A stretch of 43,621 bases of DNA from Lachnospiraceae bacterium (GCA_021201095.1 JAJQFO010000178.1:1-43621); one strand, 5' to 3'; counted from the stretch's first letter, positions 33,301 to 40,415 are shown. Program-made: numbers and translations. Notes: generated by a model not told the origin, from the sequence alone.

Positions 33301-34211
33301 CCCATCTCATTGTATAATTCGTCCAGGCGCCAGCCAAACAGATTCAGCATGCTACCTACACTGGCGGATTTCTGGTAATAATAACGATTTCTGGTCGCGT
33401 CCTCGAGCCGTTGCGCGAATTCCGACTCCTCCTGCACAATCCGCTCGATAAACCGGAGCCATTTCCTGCTCTCTTCCGTGAAATTGCTCCGGCGGTGATT
33501 AATCTCTGTACTTGTCCCATAACGAGCCGTTGCCGCATTGCGCACATTTGCACAGAACTCATCCAGCTCCTTAATCACGAACAGCCGCCCCGTCCCGACC
33601 TTAAACGTAGCGGTAAGCCTTCCGTCCTTTTTGACCAGCCGCAGCTTCAGAGTCAGGCTCTCCTCCTTTGCTGTCTGACTGGCGACCAGCTGATTGGTGC
33701 GTTTCTGCTGGTAGGTGGCCATCAGAATACTGGCATCACGGTCTGTCGCGTCCCCGATGTTGTGAGCCTGCAGATAGTCCCGCAGCACATATAAAAGAGC
33801 AGCCACATATTCACAGTTCGAATCCGAATCATAATACCAGCCGTACCGGCCATATTTTTTCATGCATTTCGCACACTCACACCGTGCCTTTTTCACAGAA
33901 TGTCTGTCAAACGTGATGATCGTGTCAAACTCCCTGCGTTTTTCCTTCACATGCCAGGAAATCTGGCCGATCATTTCCCCCTCCTGTCCATACCGCTCAT
34001 AGCCGGAGGAGACCGTGCAGTCTTTTACAGCCCCCTGCGCAGCCATCTTTTCTCCTGCTCTGCGGGAATCCGCCGGCAGATTACAGGAATTCAGAATCCG
34101 TGTCCCGTCAAAATAGCTGTACTGCTCCAGCTCGGCAATACTGCCCGTTCCGGCAATCGCCTCCGGGTCCCCCTGCACAGGCTCGCCGAGTGATGTGTAT
34201 TCTTCGTTCAT
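30387..34211 (-). CDS. SWIM zinc-finger, SNF2-family helicase
   Basis: A 1274-residue double-stranded DNA translocase of the bacterial SNF2 type. A SWIM-like finger lies at residues 111-135 (CEC, then CEY), with Tyr where the consensus CxCx(n)CxH has His. A long SNF2-associated region follows. The helicase core has DDMGLGKTLQV (about 765), YEVIDEAQYIKN (about 937), LTGTPIENRLSELWSIFDFL, FLISLKAGGVGLNLTGAD and the last motif DRAHRIGQTKKV. A variable insertion (about 812-851) made of NAVSxAES repeats lies exactly between motifs I and Ia. GGAGA precedes the ATG. The Uma2 gene lies 49 bp upstream on the same strand. Role unknown; RapA-like transcription recycling or DNA repair is possible. Confidence 0.92.
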   Translation of the reverse strand: MNEEYTSLGEPVQGDPEAIAGTGSIAELEQYSYFDGTRILNSCNLPADSRRAGEKMAAQGAVKDCTVSSGYERYGQEGEMIGQISWHVKEKRREFDTIITFDRHSVKKARCECAKCMKKYGRYGWYYDSDSNCEYVAALLYVLRDYLQAHNIGDATDRDASILMATYQQKRTNQLVASQTAKEESLTLKLRLVKKDGRLTATFKVGTGRLFVIKELDEFCANVRNAATARYGTSTEINHRRSNFTEESRKWLRFIERIVQEESEFAQRLEDATRNRYYYQKSASVGSMLNLFGWRLDELYNEMGDDAIEYEDRDAAKTRKLLLHRGEGNPQIRVQISETMLDGETDERYDSSAKSETDERYDPLAEIRKLMGDRPGDGPSGNHSFSRNRGQAASHGASGGADNADRTFHGIEVEGSLPELFFGMNHAYYVDGDVLRRSEPEFQEKIETLVQMTDEFGDFSFRVGRNRMAEFYYQVLPALQDVVQVIETDPDRIHAFLPPNVTYVFYLDAQDGDVVCSPVSCYEEKECSLLDTIEEDRSEPIERYRDVSAEQEVLYQIAPWFPQVDFMRRELRCGGDEDLIYQVMTEGVEKMLTLGEVRCTNRFRARRRIRQVKVSVGVSVSGGLLDLDITTDDVPQDELLDILNSYRLKKNYYQLKDGSYVNLDDHSLELLAEMMDSMHLKPKEFVKGKMHLPLYRTLYLNKMLEENDSVYIDRDSRFREMVKEFKTINDADFDVPKSLSGIMRQYQKDGYKWLRTLETWQFGGILADDMGLGKTLQVIAVLLAAKEERDADVSPAQLPLAVPSKHAGTAEPTKRANAVSNAESTNAVSIAETDSANAVSTAESMNAVSIRKNPGTSEPAVSLVVSPASLVFNWGEEFARFAPTLRILLVTGTQEERQRKIASSREYDVLVTSYDLLKRDIDHYEDITFEYEVIDEAQYIKNHTTAAAKAVKVIKSRYRFALTGTPIENRLSELWSIFDFLMPGFLYAYDTFKRELETPIVKYQDEQAMKRLQKMTGPFILRRLKEDVLKDLPDKLEEVRYVRLGEEQQKLYDGQVVHMRETIASQDSAEFNKSKLVILTELMRLRQICCDPALCFDGYHGESAKADACLDLIRSAMDGGHRMLLFSQFTSMLEILKGRLDQEKIAYFVITGATPKQERLRLVKEFNSGSTPVFLISLKAGGVGLNLTGADMVIHYDPWWNVAAQNQATDRAHRIGQTKKVTVFKLIAKHSIEEKILKLQQDKSDLADQVISGESSALGSMTKDELLDLLDGNV
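31660..31777. repeat. 27/33-bp in-frame repeat between SNF2 motifs I and Ia
   Basis: TGCTGAC recurs at 31664, 31691, 31724 and 31751 (spacings 27, 33, 27). The encoded repeats are NAVSNAEST, NAVSIAETDSA, NAVSTAESM and NAVSIRKN. Confidence 0.85.
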
Positions 34212-34260
34212 TTTTTCTCCTGCCCGATTACTCTTTTTTCGCTCGAATCATATGGTTTAC

Positions 34261-34809
34261 TCAATTGATCAGTTTTGAAAAATCAATCTGCAAATCTCCA
34301 TCATAAATGCCGACCGGAACCTGCTCTGAAAACGTGTAGGCTTTGTACATACTGTCATTTTCAAAATCGTAAACCGCTATCCGGTTTTCTCTTTGATCAA
34401 TAATCCAGTATTCTCTCACGCCTGCCATACGATACTTAAAAAGCTTAATTCCATAATCTCTGGACTGCGTCGAAGGAGACACGATCTCAATGATCCAGTC
34501 CGGCACGCCTTCACAACCACGGTCTGAGAGTTTGGACGGATCACAGACCACGGTGATATCCGGCTCGAAATAATTATAATCGTTCTGATCGAGAAACACG
34601 GCAAATGGCGCGGCATATACCTCACAGTTTCCTTTTTGGGCCGCAATATAATTCTGAATCGCTGTCGCCAATGCCATACTGATTTTCTGATGCTGTCTCG
34701 ATGGAGTAGACATGTCATAAATCACTCCGTCAATCAGCTCTGCACGCTGTCCATCCGGCAAATCAGCAATATCCTCCACTGTATAAAGCCGCTCTCTTGC
34801 TAAAGGCAT
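34261..34809 (-). CDS. Uma2-family (DUF820) endonuclease-like protein
   Basis: A 182-residue PD-(D/E)xK-fold protein. Visible family features are YTVEDIADLPDGQRAELIDG and the VIYDMSTPSRQHQKIS segment after it, the acidic residue in YFEPDITVVCD, the ExV core DWIIEIVSPSTQSRD, and LFKYRMAGVREYWIIDQREN. Uma2 proteins are often numerous in cyanobacteria and some Bacillota; their function is poorly defined. The start is the second of two close ATGs: GGAGG is 7 nt from it and only 1 nt from the first. It has its own promoter and lies just upstream of the SNF2 gene, possibly co-transcribed. No cognate methylase is nearby. Confidence 0.85.
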   Translation of the reverse strand: MPLARERLYTVEDIADLPDGQRAELIDGVIYDMSTPSRQHQKISMALATAIQNYIAAQKGNCEVYAAPFAVFLDQNDYNYFEPDITVVCDPSKLSDRGCEGVPDWIIEIVSPSTQSRDYGIKLFKYRMAGVREYWIIDQRENRIAVYDFENDSMYKAYTFSEQVPVGIYDGDLQIDFSKLIN

Positions 34810-34899
34810 TGCCATTCCTCCTTTTTCTCAGGCTTTCCATTCCGATCAGGTCAGTCAGCGCCCCGGGGCGAAATCCCCATGCGAGGCTCATATGGAGCC

Positions 34900-34928
34900 A
34901 GTATACATGTTTTTCCCATAAAACTCAA
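34900..34928 (-). promoter_or_regulatory. Promoter of the Uma2 gene
   Basis: Minus-strand TTGAGT, 17-bp spacer, TATACT. Its -35 lies 10 bp from the -35 of the divergent rqcH promoter. The leader contains the perfect palindrome CGCCCCGGGGCG (34859-34870). Confidence 0.7.
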
Positions 34929-34938
34929 TAGAGCGGCA

Positions 34939-34967
34939 TTGTTTTTTTTGAGGACATCTGCTATTAT
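34939..34967 (+). promoter_or_regulatory. Promoter of rqcH
   Basis: Plus-strand TTGTTT, 17-bp spacer with a T tract, TATTAT. The leader to rqcH is about 235 nt and is filled with palindromic repeat modules. Confidence 0.65.
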
Positions 34968-34994
34968 GTGGGAAGTTGTTTTATCATATGTCCG

Positions 34995-35145
34995 TACTCG
35001 CGCAGCGAGTATGGACGCAGGCAATGTTCCGATTTGCGCAGCAAATCGAGAACGGTACCGCGCCCCTCGCCGGGGTGGCATCCCGCACTTCGTACGGGAT
35101 ATACAATCGCGCAGAATGTTCCGAGTTTGCTTGCAAATCGAGAAC
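34995..35145. repeat. Composite of dispersed palindromes (types A and B) in the rqcH leader
   Basis: In order: hairpin TACTCGC-GCA-GCGAGTA (34995-35011); type A palindrome (35024-35053); CCCC/GGGG hairpin (35063-35075); type B hairpin ATCCCG / CGGGAT (35080-35100); second type A (35116-35145). The two type A copies match, inverted, the copy at 2061-2090, with most differences in the loop. Confidence 0.75.
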
Positions 35146-35207
35146 GCTACCGATTTTCACTTGCGCGGCTTTCCTTGTATCATATTTCCAGATGGGAGGA
35201 ATCACCA

Positions 35208-36950
35208 ATGGCCCTTGACGGCATTGTTTTATCGAATATTACCGCGGAGCTCTCCGAAAAGCTGACGGGCGCGCGGATCAGCAAAATCGCGCAGCCGGAG
35301 GCGGACGAGCTTCTGCTCACTCTGAAAAGCACTTCAGGGCAGTACCGGCTGCTGCTCTCAGCGAGTGCAAGCCTGCCGCTGATCTATCTGACGCAGACAA
35401 ACAAGCCCTCTCCGATGACCGCACCGAATTTCTGCATGCTTCTGCGCAAGCACATCGCCAATGGCCGGATCACGCGCATCTGGCAGCCCGGTCTGGAGCG
35501 CATCATCCATTTCGAAATCGAGCACTACAACGAGATGGGCGATCTCTGCCGCAAGGATCTGATCATCGAGCTGATGGGCAAACACAGCAATCTGATTTTC
35601 TGCGACGACACCGGCATGATCATCGACAGCATCAAGCATGTCGGCGCAATGACCAGCTCTGTGCGCGAGGTGCTGCCCGGAAGGCCGTATTTTATCGCAG
35701 TCACGCAGGAAAAAGCTGACCCGCTTGCCACCTCGCAGGAAGAATTCTGCACGGTGGTTTTCGCAAAGCCAGCGCCGCTTGCCAAAGCCATCTACACCTC
35801 CTACACCGGCATCAGTCCTCTCGTCGCGGAGGAAATCTGCCATGAGGCGGGCGTAGAATCCTCGCAGAGCGCACGGTCCTTTGACGAGCTGGCCATGACC
35901 CACATTTATCATATATTCGAACGGATGATACAGGAGGTAAAGGAGAAACAGTTCTCCCCGTCCATCTTCTATGAGGACGCAGACGAACAGGTTCCCGTGG
36001 AATTTTCTTCCCTGCCCCTGACCCTGTACGAAAATGTGCGGCATTTTGACTCACCCTCCGAAATGCTGGAGCAGTACTACGCGATGAAGAATACGCTGAC
36101 GCGGATCCGCCAGAAATCCTCGGATCTGCGCCGGATCGCCACGACCGCACTCGACCGCTGCCGCAAAAAATACGAGCTGCAGCTAAAGCAGCTTAAGGAT
36201 ACGGAAAAGCGCGACAAATACCGCGTCTACGGCGAGCTGATCCACACCTACGGCTATGATGTCCCGCCCAAAGCCAAAAGCTTTGAGGCTCTCAACTACT
36301 ATACCGGCGAAATGATCACAATTCCGCTCGACCCCACCCTGACGCCGCAGGAAAACGCACAGAAATATTTCGACAAATACGGCAAGCTCAAGCGCACCTT
36401 CGAAGCGCTCAGCGAGCTGACCCGTGATACCAAAGCCGAAATCGAGCATCTGGAATCCATCTGCGCTTTCCTGGATATGGCCCTGGCAGAGGAGGATCTG
36501 GTGCAGGTCCGCGAAGAGCTGACGGACGCCGGCTACATCCGCCGCCGCAATACCGGCAAAAAGGTGAAGATCACCTCGCGCCCTTACCACTACCTCTCCT
36601 CTGACGGCTACGATATCTACGTCGGCAAAAACAATTACCAGAATGACGAGCTGACCTTTCGGCTCGCCTCCGGCAGCGACTGGTGGTTCCACGCAAAGGG
36701 TGTGCCCGGCTCCCACGTGATCGTGCGCGCAAAGGGTGCCATGCCTTCCGATACCACCTTCGAGGAAGCTGCACGCCTCGCAGCATTTTATTCCAAAAGC
36801 CGCGGGGCTGATAAGGTCGAAATAGATTATGTGGAGAAAAAACACGTCAAAAAGCCCAATGGGGCAAAGCCCGGTTTCGTCGTCTACTATACCAATTATT
36901 CCATGATGATCGACAGCGACATCTCACAGATCCGGCCGGCGTCAGACTGA
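35208..36950 (+). CDS. rqcH: NFACT-family ribosome quality control protein RqcH
   Basis: Binds obstructed 50S subunits and directs C-terminal Ala tailing of stalled peptides (Rqc2/NEMF homologue; formerly FbpA-like). The 580-residue protein starts MALDGIVLSNITAELSEKLT. The NFACT-N domain includes GARISKIAQPEADELLLTLK and NFCMLLRKHIANGRITRIWQ. A coiled-coil region (about 270-430) follows, then the NFACT-R domain: SSDGYDIYVGKNNYQNDELT, WWFHAKGVPGSHVIVRAKG and YVEKKHVKKPNGAKPGFV. GGGAGGA lies 7 nt before the ATG; upstream open frame is repeat DNA. The stop codon lies inside the terminator hairpin, so it is monocistronic. Confidence 0.95.
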   Translation: MALDGIVLSNITAELSEKLTGARISKIAQPEADELLLTLKSTSGQYRLLLSASASLPLIYLTQTNKPSPMTAPNFCMLLRKHIANGRITRIWQPGLERIIHFEIEHYNEMGDLCRKDLIIELMGKHSNLIFCDDTGMIIDSIKHVGAMTSSVREVLPGRPYFIAVTQEKADPLATSQEEFCTVVFAKPAPLAKAIYTSYTGISPLVAEEICHEAGVESSQSARSFDELAMTHIYHIFERMIQEVKEKQFSPSIFYEDADEQVPVEFSSLPLTLYENVRHFDSPSEMLEQYYAMKNTLTRIRQKSSDLRRIATTALDRCRKKYELQLKQLKDTEKRDKYRVYGELIHTYGYDVPPKAKSFEALNYYTGEMITIPLDPTLTPQENAQKYFDKYGKLKRTFEALSELTRDTKAEIEHLESICAFLDMALAEEDLVQVREELTDAGYIRRRNTGKKVKITSRPYHYLSSDGYDIYVGKNNYQNDELTFRLASGSDWWFHAKGVPGSHVIVRAKGAMPSDTTFEEAARLAAFYSKSRGADKVEIDYVEKKHVKKPNGAKPGFVVYYTNYSMMIDSDISQIRPASD

Positions 36951-36966
36951 CGCCGGTTTCCTCTTT
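36936..36966 (+). terminator. Terminator of rqcH overlapping its stop codon
   Basis: Perfect 9-bp stem CCGGCGTCA-GAC-TGACGCCGG, followed by TTTCCTCTTT. The TGA of the right arm is the rqcH stop, so the last codons are part of the terminator. Confidence 0.85.
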
Positions 36967-37019
36967 ATACCATTCTCTTCCTAAATAATTTTCATTCGGA
37001 AGATAATGTTAAAATAACC

Positions 37020-37050
37020 GAAAGCCTTGCATACATCATCCAAGGCTTTC
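37020..37050 (-). terminator. Probable terminator of the sigma/anti-sigma operon
   Basis: Perfect 10-bp stem GAAAGCCTTG / CAAGGCTTTC with an 11-nt loop, about 80 bp after the anti-sigma gene stop. On the minus strand it is followed by GGTTATTTTAAC, a weak U-run. Confidence 0.6.
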
Positions 37051-37127
37051 GATCAAATCTGCTTTTTTCAATTACATTTTGTTCTCGCGGTTACATCTCA
37101 CCTGGGAAGCTACTTCAACGAAATGTT

Positions 37128-38666
37128 TCAACTCTCCAGCGACCGGAAATCAACATACCCCGTTGCCAGATCCTCCACGTAAATCAGATAGCTTCCGCCC
37201 TCCATGTTCAGATAGAGATACGGCATCTCATCCGCACGGACAATCCACGCAACTGTAACCGTGACAGTCTCTCCTGCTGAAAGGTCAGTAATATAATTGC
37301 TTCCGTTTGTTTCCTCTCCGCCGGCGGTATAATAGTCCATCGCATAGCCGCGGGGTATTGTCGCGTAATCCCAGTCCCCCTCCTCAAGCGTGCTTCGGTC
37401 ATAAATGGCTATCATGCCGTCATCATCCTCTGTCAGAGTGATCAGGTCGGCGTTATACAGAACATTGTGCAGAGCCGCATCTCCGTTATTGGTATATTCA
37501 ATTGTCGCGCAGATCAGCTTCTGTTCCGCTTCCTCCGTCTTTACCACGGTATTCAGAGAATTGACGCCGTCGCCTGCTTTCACGTAATCAATCTGTATCG
37601 GCAGCAGATTGCCGTCTTCGTCTGAATACGTCTGCAGGTCATTGGTATAGATCCCAGAATCCAGTATACTCTGCCAGTCATCGCCCAAGGCGCTCATATT
37701 GTCTGACACCCAGACCTCGCTGACCCGGACACTGACCGTATGGAAAGACTCCTCATCTGCTTCACTATCCGAATAGGCAGATATCTCAAAGGAATCCCCG
37801 ATCTGGTGCAGGTTTTCCTCCACAGCGGATGCTTCCACCGCCGTACAGGCGCCATCCTCCTCAGGATCATCGTCTATCTCTGGCAAATCATCTTCCTCGG
37901 GCAAGGCGTCCGCAAGGAGCATTGTTTCTTCACTGCCGGTCACAATGAGTCCTTCCGCGACCGCAAGCAGCTCGTCCTTTGTTACCTTACCATTCATACA
38001 ATAAATCCTGAGAATGCGCCAGACCTCCGGATACAGGATATACAGCATCTGCGTTGTATTTTCAGAACCATCATCCAGATACTCCTTTTCCAGCCAGACA
38101 GCGTAGTGACCGTTCAGCTCCAGTTCCTCGCTGTCCACCACATTGGTTTCCGAAATCTGCGTTTCTGCGGGATTCTCACCCATGATCTCCTCTGCGATGC
38201 TGAAGCTTCCGCCCCAGATATCGTCCTCATAATCAATCTTCCAGCCGTCGTTGTACTGCACCATCCCCTCCGGAAGATAGGACGCTTCCACCGTCACACT
38301 TGCCGGAATCTCCTCCGGTACTTCCAGTTCGGCAAGCGTTGCGGCCATTGAGCCTTCGGAGTCTGTCTCCGTCTCAGCCGAGCCGATGGTAATGTTTACC
38401 CCATAGTTTCCTTCTGTCTCCGTAAAAAATCGCGCCCGGATGGCTGTACCAGCCGCCACGGTCGTACACATGATGGCTGCAGCGGCGGCAACCAGCAGAA
38501 ACGTTTTTCCTGCCTTTTTTCGCCCTGTACTTCGATGCTTTTGCTGCTGCTCTGCCTTACGAGTGGGCGTTTCCACACTCATCTGCGCGGCCACTTCCCG
38601 CTCTATCATCGTCCGCATACTTTCCGGCATTTCCGGAAATTCCTCTCTCAAATTTTCTAAATTCAT
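37128..38666 (-). CDS. Putative membrane anti-sigma factor or sigma-operon partner
   Basis: A 512-residue protein. A short basic cytoplasmic part (MNLENLREEFPEMPESMRTM and onward, ending RSTGRKKAGKT) precedes one membrane helix (FLLVAAAAAIMCTTVAAGTA, about residues 55-74) and a large acidic outer domain. That domain has an SVTVEASYLPEGM segment like the DUF4367-type outer domains of Clostridia, three acidic 6-residue repeats, and a C-terminal beta-rich part (IDYVKAGDGVNSLNTVVKTE; TVTVTVAWIVRADEMPYLYL). No zinc-binding anti-sigma motif was seen. It follows an ECF sigma gene, so a role in restraining or sensing for that sigma factor is inferred. The ATG has GAGAGG 7 nt upstream; an earlier start adds five residues without a site. 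Confidence 0.75.
   Translation of the reverse strand: MNLENLREEFPEMPESMRTMIEREVAAQMSVETPTRKAEQQQKHRSTGRKKAGKTFLLVAAAAAIMCTTVAAGTAIRARFFTETEGNYGVNITIGSAETETDSEGSMAATLAELEVPEEIPASVTVEASYLPEGMVQYNDGWKIDYEDDIWGGSFSIAEEIMGENPAETQISETNVVDSEELELNGHYAVWLEKEYLDDGSENTTQMLYILYPEVWRILRIYCMNGKVTKDELLAVAEGLIVTGSEETMLLADALPEEDDLPEIDDDPEEDGACTAVEASAVEENLHQIGDSFEISAYSDSEADEESFHTVSVRVSEVWVSDNMSALGDDWQSILDSGIYTNDLQTYSDEDGNLLPIQIDYVKAGDGVNSLNTVVKTEEAEQKLICATIEYTNNGDAALHNVLYNADLITLTEDDDGMIAIYDRSTLEEGDWDYATIPRGYAMDYYTAGGEETNGSNYITDLSAGETVTVTVAWIVRADEMPYLYLNMEGGSYLIYVEDLATGYVDFRSLES
37848..37901. repeat. 18-bp in-frame acidic repeat in the anti-sigma gene
   Basis: Three 18-bp units encode PEEDDL, PEIDDD and PEEDGA. 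The Pro codons recur at 37863, 37881 and 37899. Confidence 0.75.
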
Positions 38667-38757
38667 ATAGATACCTCTCAATCTTTTGGCGACTTTACAT
38701 TGTTTTCCTTTTTCATTCCGGCACTACGCCGTCAACCGTTCTTCAGAGATTCCATAG

Positions 38758-38870
38758 CATCGTCCAAACGCGTAGCGTTTTCTGCATGGACGATGTGCCT
38801 GCCCTCGCCGGGGGCATCCTCGCCCTTTGGGCGGGATATCCGCCGAGCAATAGCGAGGGGCGTTTCCATT
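38758..38870. repeat. Palindromic element (type B) between the sigma and anti-sigma genes
   Basis: The 218-bp gap holds hairpin CATCGTCCA / TGGACGATG (38758-38795), an outer CCCTCGCC / GGCGAGGG-type pairing and a type B hairpin ATCCTCGCCC-TTT-GGGCGGGAT (38816-38837). The block CCTCGCCGGG also occurs at 35065 and 41459. No gene was seen here. Confidence 0.65.
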
Positions 38871-38884
38871 CCTGGAAAATCTCC

Positions 38885-39346
38885 TTATTCCAGTTTCTTT
38901 CGCAGCCTTGCCTTTGCCCTCGAAAGACGGGTCTTTATCGTATTCTCGTTTACTTCCAGAATGGACGCGATTTCCCGGACGCTGTATCCTTCCATGTAGA
39001 AAAGCGTTACGCAGATCCGCATCTCTTCGGGAAGCGTTTCCAATGCCTCATACAAATCCGAGTAATCCCCTTTCGACACTTCCCAATCCGGCATGGCCTG
39101 TTCCTCAATAGAAATCAGATGCTTCTGATTTCGCAGGATATCATAGCATTCGTTAATCAGGATTCTGGTCAGCCATGTTTTCGCATACTCGTCTCTGCGG
39201 AGTGTGTGCAGCTTCGTAAAAGCGCTTACAATCGCTTCCTGTATTGCGTCCGCGCAGTCCGCATCCTCCCGCAGCAAAGTCTTTGCCACATGATACAGGG
39301 AATCCTCTGAAGCAAGAATCAGGCTCCCCAGCTGTTCTTTTGTCAT
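38885..39346 (-). CDS. ECF-type RNA polymerase sigma factor
   Basis: A 153-residue sigma-70 family protein with only regions 2 and 4. Region 2: LYHVAKTLLREDADCADAIQ, then AFTKLHTLRRDEYAKTWLTR and ILINECYDILR. Region 4: LPEEMRICVTLFYMEGYSVR and EIASILEVNENTIKTRLSRA (the HTH), then KARLRKKLE. AAAGGAA lies before the ATG. The next gene downstream encodes a one-helix membrane protein with a large outer domain, the common sigma/anti-sigma arrangement, though with an unusually long 218-bp spacer full of palindromes. The upstream ECF-like promoter suggests autoregulation. Confidence 0.93.
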   Translation of the reverse strand: MTKEQLGSLILASEDSLYHVAKTLLREDADCADAIQEAIVSAFTKLHTLRRDEYAKTWLTRILINECYDILRNQKHLISIEEQAMPDWEVSKGDYSDLYEALETLPEEMRICVTLFYMEGYSVREIASILEVNENTIKTRLSRAKARLRKKLE

Positions 39347-39480
39347 ATGCTTTGTTCCTTTCTACCTGTCCAGGACAGTATGGTTTCCACCGTCTTTCAA
39401 AATCATAACTGTGCTGTTTCATACTTCCAGATTTTTCCTGTTCCAGTCATTCATGAATATCTGTTGTAACAGTTTACATC

Positions 39481-39513
39481 TTTTAGACGTATGAGGAGGT
39501 CAAAAAGTTTCCT
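39481..39513 (-). promoter_or_regulatory. ECF-type autoregulatory promoter of the sigma operon
   Basis: Minus-strand GAAACTTTTT (the -35 element GAAAC, 39507-39511) and CGTCTAAA (CGTC at 39486-39489) are separated by 17 bp. This is the GAAAC/CGTC pattern of Bacillota ECF sigma factors such as SigW and SigV. It lies about 135 bp before the sigma gene start. Confidence 0.7.
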
Positions 39514-39581
39514 GTATAAGGAAAAAATTTTTCAAATTTAGCTATTTTATTCCGCGGTAGAAGATATTGTATCTTTTTACC

Positions 39582-39637
39582 TTGCTATTTTGCGCATAAA
39601 TGGTTATAATGCAGGTAGGGAATTCCTACTTCCCTAC
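39582..39637 (+). promoter_or_regulatory. Promoter and likely operator of the toxin-antitoxin pair
   Basis: TTGCTA, 17-bp spacer, TATAAT (39582-39610). Directly downstream lie the inverted repeat GTAGGGAATTCCTAC (39615-39629) and a further half-site, TTCCCTAC (39630-39637), as expected for antitoxin autorepression. Confidence 0.75.
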
Positions 39638-39662
39638 TTTTCCTGAATTTGGAGGTATTATT

Positions 39663-39935
39663 ATGGCTGAAACATTGGTAAATGATGCAAGGGTAATGTC
39701 CAAAGGACAGGTGACCATACCAAAAAACATTCGCTCTGCTCTTGGTGTTAGTACTGGTGATCGCGTAACCTTTATTGTCGAAGATGGTTCTGTAAGAGTC
39801 GTCAATTCTGCTGTTTATGCGATGAAAAAGCTTCAGCAGCAGATGAAAGGGGAAGCAGAAAAAGCGGGCTTTCTTTCCGAAGAGGATGTGGCTGCATGGA
39901 TCACCGCTTCCAGGCGCGAGGAAAATGAAGAATGA
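39663..39935 (+). CDS. AbrB/MazE-family (SpoVT-AbrB fold) antitoxin
   Basis: A 90-residue protein. The N-terminal swapped-hairpin DNA-binding domain is clear: ARVMSKGQVTIPKNIRSALG, then VSTGDRVTFIVEDGSVRVVN. The C-terminal half (YAMKKLQQQMKGEAEKAGFL, SEEDVAAWITASRRE) is the usual toxin-binding tail. The start is the ATG with GGAGG 7 nt upstream; an upstream in-frame start would cover the operator. The stop overlaps the start of the PIN gene (ATGA). It probably represses its own promoter through the GTAGGG sites. Confidence 0.92.
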   Translation: MAETLVNDARVMSKGQVTIPKNIRSALGVSTGDRVTFIVEDGSVRVVNSAVYAMKKLQQQMKGEAEKAGFLSEEDVAAWITASRREENEE

Positions 39936-40334
39936 AAATCATGCCGGACACAAACATCATTATCTCGGCAGCCCTTTTTCCCCCACGGGAAAACGGCGCA
40001 GGCATTTTACAAGGCATTGTCTGGAGCATACGAACCGGTTATGTGTGATTACATTGTAGATGAACTACATCGAAAATTTCGCGAAAAATTTCCAGAAAGG
40101 CTTACTGAGCTGGAAGCCTTCTTGTTTAATGCACTCCAGTATATTCATTTGGTTCCTACACCCGAAAATGAATCAGAGACTGAGAATCTGATTCGCGACT
40201 TGAAAGACCGCCCTATTCTTCGCGCGGCAATCTGCTCGCAAGTCGATCTATTGCTTACTGGAGATAAAGATTTTCTGGAATCATCTGTGATAACACCACG
40301 CATAATAAGCGTACCAGAATTCCTGAATATGTAG
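39932..40334 (+). pseudogene. PIN-domain toxin with a +1 frameshift
   Basis: The gene starts in the ATGA overlap with the antitoxin. Its first 15 or so codons (MKIMPDTNIIISAALF) carry the first PIN Asp. In this frame a stop comes at codon 39. Shifting one base at TTTTTCCCCC (39975-39984) restores a PIN protein of 133 residues: PHGKTAQAFYKALSGAYEPV, MCDYIVDELHRKFREKF (conserved Glu), then DRPILRAAICSQVDLLLTGD with KDF after it (conserved Asp residues). The full length of 403 nt is 134 codons plus one base, so a single extra C explains everything. It could be a disabled toxin, a phase-variable tract, programmed frameshifting or a sequencing error. Confidence 0.85.
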
Positions 40335-40374
40335 CAAATGGTATAGCCGCTACCGTATCTTAAGTGCTATGATG

Positions 40375-40415
40375 AAAGCAGTCTGAAAACAATTCATTTG
40401 CAGGCTGCTTTTCCT
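40375..40415 (+). terminator. Terminator after the toxin-antitoxin pair
   Basis: Stem AAAGCAG-TC-TG / CA-GG-CTGCTTT followed by TTCCTTCT, about 40 bp after the PIN stop. The stem is interrupted. Confidence 0.55.

Noticed and set aside
35358-36044. Minus-strand open frames opposite rqcH
   Set aside because: They lie wholly inside a well-supported NFACT gene, with no ribosome binding site or family resemblance.
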